39,618 bases of DNA, taken from NCBI GenBank assembly GCA_004525545.1, contig SPCU01000003.1, positions 1 through 39,618 on the forward strand. The letters run 5' to 3'. Both the position numbers and the translations under genes were made by a program. The notes below the pieces were generated by a model. The model was not told the DNA's origin. It saw nothing but the letters and a program-made list of their open reading frames with translations, and ran no database searches. Numbering within the stretch: the first letter of the stretch is position 1; each line of letters starts with the position of its first letter. The stretch comes from Methanomassiliicoccus sp. (lineage in GTDB: Archaea; Thermoplasmatota; Thermoplasmata; Methanomassiliicoccales; UBA472). Below are positions 31,118 through 39,322 of the stretch, piece after piece.

Positions 31118-31858
31118 ATGAAATGGCGTTCTCATCTCTCCATCGGCAACGCTATCGCCGATCGGTTCCAGATGTCGGAGGGAGAGAGGAGGTCATTCCT
31201 GGATGGGATGGTGGAACCGGACCGCCATGGGGAGAGGGCCAACAGGCCGGGGCACTCCTACCGTGTAAGACATCACAGAGCATCCGACCGGGTCATTATG
31301 CTTCACGTCTGGATGGCCAGAAAATCGTTCCTACGCAATGATACCTATCAGGGTTACCGGCACCTAGGGATGGCGCTCCATTACATTCAGGACAAGTCCA
31401 CAGCAAAGGGGTTCATGGGGCTGACGCACGAACGACGGGAGAAGAAGCTGGCCGGGTTGACCGTTCCGCAAAAGGCCGTTGAAGGGGGGTTGAGAAAATA
31501 TGTCTCATCACCCGAGTTCGTCCGAGGGACGATCGTCAGGACCAAGCCCAAGAAGGACCTGGAGGGGATCATGGTCCAAGCTTCGTTCAGATCGGCGGCG
31601 GTCGCCGCGGCGGTCCTTGACGCCAGCCAGCCACCTCTTTTTAGTAAACAAATGTCCCTTGCACGCAGGAGACACGCCCTGATTCACGCGCCACTGGCCG
31701 TAGGATCCATGGCCGTTGGATTATCGTTAGCACTCGCATGGTATTCGCCTTTTCCGATCATCGTACCTCTGCCCTTGGTCCTATTGGCACTGATATTGGA
31801 CCGCCCATACCGTCAACTCAAACGGTTGGCAGAATGGAACGGTCTGAGAAGGCATTAA
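31118..31858 (+). CDS. Zinc-dependent phospholipase C-like membrane protein
   Basis: 246 residues. The N-terminal half has His/Asp positions spaced as in the phospholipase C/S1-P1 nuclease fold: SHLSIGNAIADRF, FLDGMVEPDRHG, VRHHRASDRV, and GYRHLGMALHYIQDKST, where an Asp follows HYIQ as in PF00882. Two hydrophobic helices near the C-terminus (about 190-230) would anchor it. No signal peptide is visible, so the catalytic part would be cytoplasmic, unusual for this fold. Activity is uncertain, since the trimetal ligand set was not fully traced. The photolyase gene begins 26 bases later and may share the transcript. Confidence 0.55.
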   Translation: MKWRSHLSIGNAIADRFQMSEGERRSFLDGMVEPDRHGERANRPGHSYRVRHHRASDRVIMLHVWMARKSFLRNDTYQGYRHLGMALHYIQDKSTAKGFMGLTHERREKKLAGLTVPQKAVEGGLRKYVSSPEFVRGTIVRTKPKKDLEGIMVQASFRSAAVAAAVLDASQPPLFSKQMSLARRRHALIHAPLAVGSMAVGLSLALAWYSPFPIIVPLPLVLLALILDRPYRQLKRLAEWNGLRRH

Positions 31859-31884
31859 GGTCGCGGGGGAGGATTCTATTCCGC

Positions 31885-33243
31885 ATGCAGGCGACAGTTC
31901 CTGGTTACGAGGGCCGATGGCGATCAGCACGTAATTCCTCAGGTGCTGGCCCCGTTGTTTATTGGATGAGCCGGGACCAGCGACTGCAAGACAATTGGGC
32001 GCTGTTCCATGCATGGGCCAGGGCCCGCCAGGAAGGGCGTCCATTAGGCATTGTGTTCTGTCTCGCTCCTCGTTTCTCATTGGCCGGTCCTAGGCATTAT
32101 CGTTTCATGCTGCAGGGGTTGAGGGAACTGACAATCAATGCCAAAAGGGTCGGGTTGCCGTTCTTCCTGCTACAAGGAGAACCGGAGAACGTCCTTCCCC
32201 GTTTCCTGGAGGAATGGGAGATATCTCTGACCGTAACCGATTTCGATCCTCTGAGGGAGAAGAGGGCATGGAGAAAAACATCGATGGAAAGGAGCGAGTG
32301 CGGGTTCGAAGAGGTGGACGCGCACAACATTGTACCATGCTGGAATGCATCTCCAAAACAGGATTATGCTGCATCCACCTTTCGTCCAAAGGTATCCGCC
32401 CATCTTTCCGAATACATCGATCATCTCCCTCCATTCCCCTCAAAATTTCCTTCCTGGCCAGGTGATGTGCCGGAGGTGAACTTCGAAGGAGCGTTCGACC
32501 AACTTGGACCGTATCAGGAAAAGCATTGGCGTGGTGACGAATCAGAGGCGCGCACGGTCCTGAACGATTTTATAACCAAGCGCCTTGAAGGGTATGGCCT
32601 CGGTCGTAATGATCCTAACTTGGACGCTCAATCTGGGTTATCCCCTTACCTGCACTTTGGCATGATATCAGCTCAAGCGGTGGCTTTGGCGGTCAGGGGA
32701 TCATCCGCTCCCCAAGGTGATCGAGAGGCTTTTCTGGAAGAGCTCATAGTCCGTCGAGAACTCTCAGACAATTTTTGTCATTACAATCCCAGATACGATT
32801 CGGTCGATGGATTTCCAGCTTGGGCCAGGGCAACTCTGAGGGAGCACATGGGCGATCGCCGCGAATATTTGTACGACGAGGTAGAACTAGGGCTTTCCAG
32901 AACCCACGACCAACTTTGGAACGCGGCCCAGAAGCAGATGGTCGAACAGGGAAAGATGCACGGCTGGCTACGCATGTATTGGGCCAAGAAGATCTTGGAA
33001 TGGACGGAGACGCCCGAAGAGGCCTTGCGCATCGTCATATCCCTGAACGATAGGTACGAGATGGACGGGCGCGACCCGAACGGTTATACCGGGGCGGCTT
33101 GGAGCATTGGAGGGGTGCACGACCGGGCTTGGGCTGAGCGGCCGATCTTCGGGAAGATCCGATATATGAATTTGAACGGTGCTAGAAGAAAGTTCGATGT
33201 GGACCGGTTCGTCCGATCGATCAACGACGGTCCAGAGATATAG
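31885..33243 (+). CDS. phr: Class II CPD photolyase
   Basis: 452 residues from ATG 31885, with GGGGGAGGAT about 10 bases upstream; ATG 31834 is also possible but overlaps the preceding gene. Class II features are VVYWMSRDQRLQDNWAL near the N-terminus, SGLSPYLHFGMIS, GWLRMYWAKKILEWT and GYTGAAWSIGGVHDRAW in the FAD-binding half. It repairs cyclobutane pyrimidine dimers using blue light and FADH-. The 3' end overlaps the convergent RNase J-like gene by 23 bases; the stop is TAG. Together with heliorhodopsin it shows that the organism meets light. Confidence 0.93.
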   Translation: MQATVPGYEGRWRSARNSSGAGPVVYWMSRDQRLQDNWALFHAWARARQEGRPLGIVFCLAPRFSLAGPRHYRFMLQGLRELTINAKRVGLPFFLLQGEPENVLPRFLEEWEISLTVTDFDPLREKRAWRKTSMERSECGFEEVDAHNIVPCWNASPKQDYAASTFRPKVSAHLSEYIDHLPPFPSKFPSWPGDVPEVNFEGAFDQLGPYQEKHWRGDESEARTVLNDFITKRLEGYGLGRNDPNLDAQSGLSPYLHFGMISAQAVALAVRGSSAPQGDREAFLEELIVRRELSDNFCHYNPRYDSVDGFPAWARATLREHMGDRREYLYDEVELGLSRTHDQLWNAAQKQMVEQGKMHGWLRMYWAKKILEWTETPEEALRIVISLNDRYEMDGRDPNGYTGAAWSIGGVHDRAWAERPIFGKIRYMNLNGARRKFDVDRFVRSINDGPEI

Positions 33244-34738
33244 GCTGGCCCTTGACCGGTATGATCGTCTCCACGGGGCATGATCTGGCAAAGGCCTCCG
33301 GGTCGGAACAATGCACCGGTATGACAACCTCTGGGGAGATCGTATCTATGATCCGCCAAAGGTGCGGCAGGGAAAGATGTCCCGAGGAGTGAAAGCCCCT
33401 CTCGAACTCTAAATGTCCATCGACCATGTCCAACCCCCGGCATTTGAAACCAAATAGGTCTATCCAGTTCATCAGCTTCTGCAGGTTGTCCACTTGCTTG
33501 AGGTCGTAGGCCTCGCTGTTGGAATAGATGTATGTTCCTCCGCTCCATTCCAGGTCCAGCAGCTTGGTCATGTCCCAGAATGAGAAGCAAAGCATGTATT
33601 CATTCGGGTCTTTGGCAATATCGTCCGGGTCGGCAACCTGCCAGCCCTTGTCCTTTAGGCTGTTCACAGCTTCGATGTCCTCTGAGTTCAGCGATCGGTA
33701 CACCCAAAGGTCGTCCTTGCGCACGTTGCCATCCACCTTGGCGATGCTCTCCAGAAAGGCCACGTCCCTATGGGTCACGACCATGCGCTTTCCGGCATCT
33801 TTGGTGATTCCTATGAACGTGTCCAGGCGCTCGAAGTTGTTGGCCGAGAAATCAGCGATGGTCAGCCCCCTTCCCTCCTCGACCGCCGCCCGGCAGTTCT
33901 CCCTAACCACTGCTTCGGTGATCTCCTTTTCCTCCGAGGCCCGGCCTATACGGGTACCTTCTATGATCAAGGCCTTAGGATTCAGCTTCCCCGCGGCATC
34001 GGCGAACGCAGCGCTCATCTCTCCTCTCGCCCCGTGCATTCTCAGGTCTCCGGAATAGACCACCCAATCCTCATTCCCAGAGCGAACGGCGTAGGCGGTG
34101 GCGCCATAGACGGAATGGTCTACAGGGAAGGCCCGGTACTCGATGCCATTTATCTCCCCGTCACCTCTGATGATATCGCATACCGACCCCTTCTTCCATT
34201 CAGGGTCGTCCTCGATGACATCCCCGGTCAGAACCCAGCACCGGCCCTTAATCTCCTTTACCTTTCCACGAGGGGAGATGAGGACCCTTGGCTCCCCCTC
34301 CTTCTCCGTTCTCACCACGTGGTCGAAGAGCTCGGTCGGGGCGTTCGCCCTCCCCGTCTCGCTGTAGGCCCGGAGGATGGCATAGGTCATGGGGCTGGCC
34401 ACGATCGGAATGTCCTGACGAAGGAAGCCCACATGCCCATAATGATCAAAATGGGCGTGAGATAGAAAGAGCGCATCCGTCCGCACCGGGGTCATGTCCG
34501 AAGAGGTTAGATCTCCAGGGTACAGGTCGGGCCTATAGCAGTCCAGCGCAGGTAGCATCCCCATTCGAAGGTAGTCCCTAAGCCCCCGAGCCCCGCGGGG
34601 CTTGATGAACTCCGTGCAATATTTCTTACTCACATCAAAAGGTTCGCCGAAATCAAAGAACAGCCCTCGGTCCCCGAAGCTCACGTGGATCTTGTTGCCA
34701 CCGATAACACCCGCCCCGCCGTAGACAGTGATCTTCAT
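33221..34738 (-). CDS. RNase J-like MBL/beta-CASP protein
   Basis: 505 residues. MBL ligands are in LSHAHFDHYGH near residue 96 and YSGDLRMHG near 230; the beta-CASP part includes EGTRIGR, HSSGHLS near residue 453 and VIPVHCSDPE at the end. This is the arrangement of the RNase J/archaeal aRNase J class, exo- or endoribonucleases in mRNA decay. Several segments differ from canonical RNase J (long inserts around residues 40-80), so a more divergent hydrolase is possible. TATA-like GTCATAAATCC near 34770 gives it a short leader. Confidence 0.75.
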   Translation of the reverse strand: MKITVYGGAGVIGGNKIHVSFGDRGLFFDFGEPFDVSKKYCTEFIKPRGARGLRDYLRMGMLPALDCYRPDLYPGDLTSSDMTPVRTDALFLSHAHFDHYGHVGFLRQDIPIVASPMTYAILRAYSETGRANAPTELFDHVVRTEKEGEPRVLISPRGKVKEIKGRCWVLTGDVIEDDPEWKKGSVCDIIRGDGEINGIEYRAFPVDHSVYGATAYAVRSGNEDWVVYSGDLRMHGARGEMSAAFADAAGKLNPKALIIEGTRIGRASEEKEITEAVVRENCRAAVEEGRGLTIADFSANNFERLDTFIGITKDAGKRMVVTHRDVAFLESIAKVDGNVRKDDLWVYRSLNSEDIEAVNSLKDKGWQVADPDDIAKDPNEYMLCFSFWDMTKLLDLEWSGGTYIYSNSEAYDLKQVDNLQKLMNWIDLFGFKCRGLDMVDGHLEFERGFHSSGHLSLPHLWRIIDTISPEVVIPVHCSDPEAFARSCPVETIIPVKGQPISLDRR

Positions 34739-34799
34739 TCCAGTCAGGAAAAGAACACCCGGAGCGGATTTATGACTATCCCCTCTATTTTCTAAAGGA

Positions 34800-35102
34800 T
34801 CAATCTTTTGGCCCTCTAAATCTGCCGTACCACCGTCGGTCTACCCAGTATCCGGATAACCTTATCCTGTTGAGCTCATCTTGCTTTGATCTCTCCCAAT
34901 CCAATCGGGCTTCATGCTCGGTCATGAGCATTATCCGACCTTCCTTTTCAGGATTGTATAGATCAGGACTTCGATAGAACCAGACAGCGATCCCCGCCAA
35001 GAGGCAAATAACGCTAGCCAGCCAGGGTCCATAGAAAAAATAATCAAATCCCAGTATGAACAAAGCGTAGGAAAGTGGGAACAAGATCAATGATGTCGCC
35101 AA
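34800..35102 (-). CDS. Small two-TM membrane protein, paralogue of the next gene upstream
   Basis: 100 residues. Two hydrophobic helices (about 5-22 and 26-42) end in AVWFYRSPD, followed by a charged cytoplasmic tail with RSKQDELNRIRLSGYWVDRRW. The neighbour at 35251-35595 has the same plan: two helices, IVWFYHRP, then QRQRELDIVRIDSHMVDRKL. They are tandem paralogues. Start is TTG 35102, in frame after a TGA, with GGAGA close by; a TTG at 35090 is another option. Function unknown. Confidence 0.55.
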   Translation of the reverse strand: MATSLILFPLSYALFILGFDYFFYGPWLASVICLLAGIAVWFYRSPDLYNPEKEGRIMLMTEHEARLDWERSKQDELNRIRLSGYWVDRRWYGRFRGPKD

Positions 35103-35250
35103 TCTCCATCATAGCCAACTCACCCATCTTTTCATGTTAAAAACCCTTTCTCCCTAAGATATCGAGGTAACATGATCGATGGGTGCCGATCCCTTTTAGC
35201 GAATCGAAAAGCACTGATGAACATACAAGCCTCCTCGGCATCCAGCGGTA

Positions 35251-35595
35251 TTACAATTTCCTATCCACCATGTGCGAATCGATCCGAACAATGTCCAATT
35301 CCCGTTGCCGTTGACTTTCGGAATCCAGATTCAGCTCGTGTCCGGTCTTCGGGGCACTACGACGTTCTTCAGTAAAGGCACCGGAACCCCTGGGTCTGTG
35401 GTAGAACCACACTATGATGGCAAAGAACAGGGATAACACCCCTAAGGTCCAATATAAGGTGGCCATGATGCCCAGCAAATTATCGTTATGGTCGTTAAGG
35501 TAACTGTTACCTATTAAGAACAGAACAAAGGCCAGAGCTAGGCATATGGCACTGCCGAGCAAGCGGGAAATGAACCACCTACCTCTCTTCCCCAT
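35251..35595 (-). CDS. Small two-TM membrane protein, paralogue of the next gene downstream
   Basis: 114 residues. Two helices (about 9-29 and 39-63) are followed by WFYHRP and a polar tail ending VDRKL that mirrors the tail of its neighbour at 34800-35102 (VDRRW). TATA element at 35615-35623 is about 24 bases before ATG 35595, giving a leaderless mRNA. It is divergent from the LeuC/HacA gene. Function unknown. Confidence 0.65.
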   Translation of the reverse strand: MGKRGRWFISRLLGSAICLALAFVLFLIGNSYLNDHNDNLLGIMATLYWTLGVLSLFFAIIVWFYHRPRGSGAFTEERRSAPKTGHELNLDSESQRQRELDIVRIDSHMVDRKL

Positions 35596-35614
35596 ACGAT
35601 TTCAACTAATTTCC

Positions 35615-35623
35615 CAGTATATG
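35615..35623. promoter_or_regulatory. Divergent TATA region between the small membrane protein and leuC/hacA
   Basis: AGTATATGT reads as a TATA-like element on both strands. On the minus strand it is 20-28 bases before ATG 35595. On the plus strand it predicts a start near 35645 and a leader of about 35 bases for leuC/hacA. Confidence 0.45.
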
Positions 35624-35679
35624 TAAGTTTTTCAAAGATGTTAGAAACGACTATATCGGGCGATACAGTTGGAGACATC

Positions 35680-36939
35680 ATGGCAGCCATGACCTTCGCC
35701 CAGAAGGTTCTATCCCGGGCCAGCGGAAAGGAGGTATTCCCTGGCGACATAGTATCGGCCAATATCGACCTGGCAATGTCCCACGAGAACGCCGCTCTCG
35801 TATTGAGGTCCTTCAAAGAGATCGGGGCTAAAGAGGTCTGGGACCCGGAAAAGATCGTTCTTCTTTTCGATCACCGCATTCCGGCCAACACCACCAAGGC
35901 CGCCGAGGGTCACCAGTCCGTCCGGAACTTCGTCAGGCAGGACGGTCTGCCCAATTTCTACGACCTGCGGGAGGGCGTTTGCCACCAGGTCCTCCCGGAG
36001 AAAGGGCATGTGCTCCCGGGAATGTTGATAGTTGGCACCGATTCTCACACTACCACCTATGGTGCGTTCGGGGCCTTCTCCACGGGCATAGGCGCCACGG
36101 AGATGGCCGCGGTCTGGGCCACAGGGGAGCTGTGGATGAAGGTCCCCCAGACCCTGAGGTTCCACTTGAACGGGAAACTGGAGGGACCGGTGTCGGCCAA
36201 GGACGTAATCCTTCACCTGATCGGAAGCATGGGGGCGGACGGTTGCGATTACCGTTGCACCGAGTTCGTCGGTCCGGTCGTCGACGATATGTCCGTATCC
36301 GGCCGCATGACCATGTGCAATATGAGCATGGAGATGGGAGCCAAGGCCGGCGTTACATTCCCGGACGACAAGACCCAGGATTACCTGAGAGGAAGGACGG
36401 ACACACCATGGCAGTCAGTGCTCTCAGATGCCGACGCAGAGGTGGAAAAGGAGATCGATTTCGATCTACAGGGGCTATCGCCCCAGGTGGCATATCCTCA
36501 TTCGGTCGACAACGTAAAACCGGTAGAGGAGATGGCCGGCATCCCGGTGGACCAGGCGGTGATCGGTTCCTGCACCAACGGTCGGGCCGAGGACCTATTG
36601 GCCGCGGAGAAGGTGCTGCGCGGGAGAAAGGTCGCAGACAGTGTCCGACTGATAGTGGTTCCAGCATCTCGTGAGGTGTACCTGTGGGCCGCGGACAGCG
36701 GTATACTATCATCTTTAGTGCGTTCCGGCGCAGTGATCACCAATCCTGGATGCGGTCCCTGCCTAGGTGCGCACCAAGGCTTGCTAGCATCGGGGGAACG
36801 CTGCATAGCCACCACCAACCGAAACTTCAAGGGACGGATGGGCTCGCCCGACTCCGAAGTGTACCTGGCCTCGCCGGCCACGGTGGCCGCTAGCGCTATC
36901 GAGGGAGCCATTGCCGATCCGCGGAAGGTGTGGAAATGA
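35680..36939 (+). CDS. leuC: 3-isopropylmalate/homoaconitate dehydratase large subunit
   Basis: 419 residues from ATG 35680, with GGAG 5 bases upstream; this is the archaeal LeuC/HacA length, whereas the open frame extends 14 codons further upstream. The [4Fe-4S] Cys are in GSCTNGRAEDL and NPGCGPCLGAH. Other marks are FDHRIPANT, VGTDSHTTTYGAFGAFSTGIG and YRCTEFVG. It dehydrates and rehydrates 3-isopropylmalate (Leu), or homocitrate-type substrates in coenzyme B synthesis of methanogens; the large subunit alone does not separate these. The small subunit overlaps its stop codon. Confidence 0.92.
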   Translation: MAAMTFAQKVLSRASGKEVFPGDIVSANIDLAMSHENAALVLRSFKEIGAKEVWDPEKIVLLFDHRIPANTTKAAEGHQSVRNFVRQDGLPNFYDLREGVCHQVLPEKGHVLPGMLIVGTDSHTTTYGAFGAFSTGIGATEMAAVWATGELWMKVPQTLRFHLNGKLEGPVSAKDVILHLIGSMGADGCDYRCTEFVGPVVDDMSVSGRMTMCNMSMEMGAKAGVTFPDDKTQDYLRGRTDTPWQSVLSDADAEVEKEIDFDLQGLSPQVAYPHSVDNVKPVEEMAGIPVDQAVIGSCTNGRAEDLLAAEKVLRGRKVADSVRLIVVPASREVYLWAADSGILSSLVRSGAVITNPGCGPCLGAHQGLLASGERCIATTNRNFKGRMGSPDSEVYLASPATVAASAIEGAIADPRKVWK

Positions 36940-37418
36940 GGGGAAAGGTCTGGAAGTATGGAGATCATGTCAACACCGACGTGATAATACCCGGAAGATA
37001 CCTGGACGACTACGACCCCAAGAACCTGGCCAAGCACGCGATGGAGGACCTAGACGTCACCTTCGCCAAGAATGTCGCTTACGGCGACATAATCGTGGCT
37101 GGAAGAAATTTCGGTTGCGGATCCAGTCGTGAGCAAGCCCCACTGGCGCTCAAATACGCCGGAGTAGGGGCGGTAATAGCACCCAGTTTCGCCCGCATAT
37201 TCTATCGTAACGCCATCAACGTTGGGCTGCCGGTCATTGAATGTGACGTCCTATCGATGTTTCAGAAAGGCGATGTTGCGTTGATCAATTTGGAGAAGGG
37301 AATAATCGTCAACGAGGGTAACGGCAAGACGGCAAAGTTCGAACCATTACCTGATTTCCTTCTCACCATCCTTAAGGAAGGTGGTCTGGTACCCCATACC
37401 GCTAAAAGATACCGCTAG
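36936..37418 (+). CDS. leuD: 3-isopropylmalate/homoaconitate dehydratase small subunit
   Basis: 160 residues from ATG 36936, which overlaps the leuC stop (ATGA); an in-frame GTG at 36930 is less likely. [13 protein letters not shown] and [17 protein letters not shown] are the family blocks, and [19 protein letters not shown] follows. Specificity is set by residues after GRYL: published archaeal isopropylmalate enzymes have YLVY-type and homoaconitases YLRT-type loops, while this protein reads YLDD. The substrate is therefore left open. It ends in TAG. The 159 bases to rpoK contain a TATA element at about 37425-37434 (ATGTATATAA) with no gene assigned to it. Confidence 0.9.
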   Translation: MRGKVWKYGDHVNTDVIIPGRYLDDYDPKNLAKHAMEDLDVTFAKNVAYGDIIVAGRNFGCGSSREQAPLALKYAGVGAVIAPSFARIFYRNAINVGLPVIECDVLSMFQKGDVALINLEKGIIVNEGNGKTAKFEPLPDFLLTILKEGGLVPHTAKRYR

Positions 37419-37527
37419 GGCAATGTATATAAAGGGGGAAGGATTCCGTGAGAGCAGGGACGGTCGAGTAACTCCAACAAAAGCGGTGATGAAGTTGTCT
37501 GGCATGTCCCAAACAGGTCGTGAAAAA

Positions 37528-37536
37528 ATTTATAAG
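37528..37536 (+). promoter_or_regulatory. TATA box of rpoK
   Basis: ATTTATAAG, preceded by A6, is 42-50 bases before ATG 37578. Transcription from about 37557 leaves a 20-base leader that includes the GGTGA ribosome-binding site. Confidence 0.6.
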
Positions 37537-37577
37537 CTCCTCGCTAATATGGGGACACTTCCCCCTATGGTGAATTC

Positions 37578-37751
37578 ATGAAGTATACTAGATTTGAGAA
37601 GGCGCGCATCATCGGTGCCAGGGCACTGCAGATATCATTAGGCGCGCCTGTGCTTCTAGAGATCCCCGAAGGGATGATCGACCCAATTATCATTTCTCAG
37701 TTGGAGTTCGATAAGGGAATTATCCCGATAACTGTAAAACGCGACACATGA
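37578..37751 (+). CDS. rpoK: DNA-directed RNA polymerase subunit K (Rpo6/RPB6)
   Basis: 57 residues, the normal size of archaeal Rpo[26 protein letters not shown] and [19 protein letters not shown] match the conserved RPB6 core that clamps the largest polymerase subunit. GGTGA lies 4 bases before ATG 37578. It is followed by rps2 and MEMO, a common archaeal order (often with rpoN and enolase, which are not adjacent here). Confidence 0.96.
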   Translation: MKYTRFEKARIIGARALQISLGAPVLLEIPEGMIDPIIISQLEFDKGIIPITVKRDT

Positions 37752-37761
37752 GGTTATTAAA

Positions 37762-38373
37762 ATGAGCGACGAGTCCAAGACCGAGCTTCTCGTACCGGAG
37801 GACGTTTATCTGACCTCCGGTGTCCACATTGGCACCCAGCAAAAGAGTGCTGACATGAAGGATTTCATCTTCAAGGTCAGGACCGATGGCCTGTATGTAA
37901 TGGACGTCAAAAAAACCGACGCCCGCATCAGAGCCGCGGCCAAGTTCCTTTCGAGGTTCAAGCCCGACCGTATATTGGTGGTATCCGCCAGGCAGTACGG
38001 GCAAAAGCCTGTTCGAATAATGTCCAAGGCCATTGGCGCCATGTACTTCGAGGAGAGGCTTATCCCCGGGTCCCTAACCAACCCAGTGCTCGGCAGGTAC
38101 ATCGAGCCCGACGTCATCGTGGTAACAGATCCGGCTGCTGACCAGCAGGCGGTCGCCGAAGCTTTGAACGTGGGTATCCCGATCGTAGCCTTGTGTGACG
38201 CCAACAACGAGACTAGGAACGTCGATCTGGTTATTCCGACCAACAATAAGGGGAGACGTTCCCTGGCCTGCGTATACTGGCTACTGACCCGCGAGATCCT
38301 GAAGGAGCGCGGACAGATGGTCCGGGACGAGGATTTCAAGCTAGGCATCGACGACTTCGAAGCCAGTTTGTAA
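37762..38373 (+). CDS. rps2: 30S ribosomal protein uS2
   Basis: 203 residues. [59 protein letters not shown] and [27 protein letters not shown] are the archaeal/eukaryotic uS2 blocks. It binds the head-body junction of the small subunit. ATG 37762 is 10 bases after the rpoK stop, with AGGT just before it, so the two are probably co-transcribed. Confidence 0.97.
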   Translation: MSDESKTELLVPEDVYLTSGVHIGTQQKSADMKDFIFKVRTDGLYVMDVKKTDARIRAAAKFLSRFKPDRILVVSARQYGQKPVRIMSKAIGAMYFEERLIPGSLTNPVLGRYIEPDVIVVTDPAADQQAVAEALNVGIPIVALCDANNETRNVDLVIPTNNKGRRSLACVYWLLTREILKERGQMVRDEDFKLGIDDFEASL

Positions 38374-38412
38374 ACCCCAACCCTTTTCAACTCCCTTTCC
38401 TTATTTTCATTT

Positions 38413-39231
38413 ATGGTACGCCACGCGGCTGTCGCCGGACAATTCTACCCCTCATCACGAGCTGCCCTACTGAAGGAGGTGGAGAGGTGCTTTCTTTCCC
38501 GGCTCGGCCCCGGGGCACTGTCGGAGGTGGTCAAGGATGGAGAACGTATGATAGTAGGGGCGGTCGTCCCACACGCCGGCCTGATGTTCTCCGGTCCAGT
38601 AGCCGCTCACGTCTATGCCGAGATGGCTCGGGACGGGTTACCTGAAACGGTGGTCATCATCGGTCCTAATCATACTGGTTATGGTAGGGCGGTATCCGCT
38701 TGCAACGAGGATTTCGAGACACCGCTCGGCACGATCAAGGTAGATCAAGAGATCACATCCCGATTAAGGGGTGTGGTGGAGATAGACCGTTCAGCGCATC
38801 TGTACGAGCATAGCCTGGAGGTTCAGCTCCCCTTCCTACAATTCCTGTCACCCGATATCAAGATCGTTCCTCTGGTCATGGGGCAACAGGACATCGTTAT
38901 GGCCCAGGAGACGGCCAAGGTGCTGAGGGAAGCCTGCTCTGGGAAGGACGTTCTTTACCTAGCATCCTCTGATTTCTCGCATTATGTATCCCCCCCCACA
39001 GCCAGACAGGAGGATGGGCGTGTATTGGACCGCATACTGGAGCTGGATGCCGAAGGTGTGATCAATACGGTCATGGAGAGGAATATCAGCATGTGTGGGT
39101 ATGGTCCAGTGGCAACGATGTTGCTGGCCAGCGATGGCAGAAGGGCACGAATACTTCATTACGGGACCTCCGGAGACGTACATCCCATGGACCAGGTGGT
39201 AGGATATGCCGCTGTGGTCATAGAAAAGTGA
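38413..39231 (+). CDS. MEMO-family protein (AmmeMemoRadiSam system protein B)
   Basis: 272 residues. VRHAAVAGQFYPS at the N-terminus, VPHAGLMFSGPVAAHVY, IIGPNHTGYG, EHSLEVQLPFLQF, LASSDFSHYV and GYGPVATMLLAS are the MEMO signature blocks, including the conserved His and Asp residues of the active-site-like pocket. Human MEMO1 binds copper/iron; in archaea the protein is linked by gene neighbourhood to an AMMECR1 and radical SAM partner, which are not seen here. It lies 39 bases after rps2. Confidence 0.93.
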   Translation: MVRHAAVAGQFYPSSRAALLKEVERCFLSRLGPGALSEVVKDGERMIVGAVVPHAGLMFSGPVAAHVYAEMARDGLPETVVIIGPNHTGYGRAVSACNEDFETPLGTIKVDQEITSRLRGVVEIDRSAHLYEHSLEVQLPFLQFLSPDIKIVPLVMGQQDIVMAQETAKVLREACSGKDVLYLASSDFSHYVSPPTARQEDGRVLDRILELDAEGVINTVMERNISMCGYGPVATMLLASDGRRARILHYGTSGDVHPMDQVVGYAAVVIEK

Positions 39232-39254
39232 AGGGTTCTCCCCTCGCAAAATTG

Positions 39255-39262
39255 TAAATATA
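39255..39262 (+). promoter_or_regulatory. TATA box of the zinc-ribbon gene
   Basis: AAATATAT lies about 61-68 bases before ATG 39323, predicting a start near 39285. The leader would begin with a CCCCCC-A-GGGGG stretch (39288-39299) and contain AAGGAGA 8 bases before the ATG. Confidence 0.55.
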
Positions 39263-39322
39263 TACCAGAAGCCATATACGGCCTAGACCCCCCCAGGGGG
39301 CCAATTTAAGGAGAAGATTTAC

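Noticed and set aside
14319-37418. Pyrrolysine-type TAG readthrough
   Set aside because: TAG ends hypE, the protease, photolyase and leuD at the expected family C-terminus, so TAG acts as an ordinary stop in these genes; the window gives no sign of readthrough.
37420-37540. Possible C/D-box small RNA between leuD and rpoK
   Set aside because: A TATA element at about 37425 and a C-box-like GTGATGA near 37484 are present, but no CTGA D box follows at the right distance; the nearest matches are CTGG and CGTGA.
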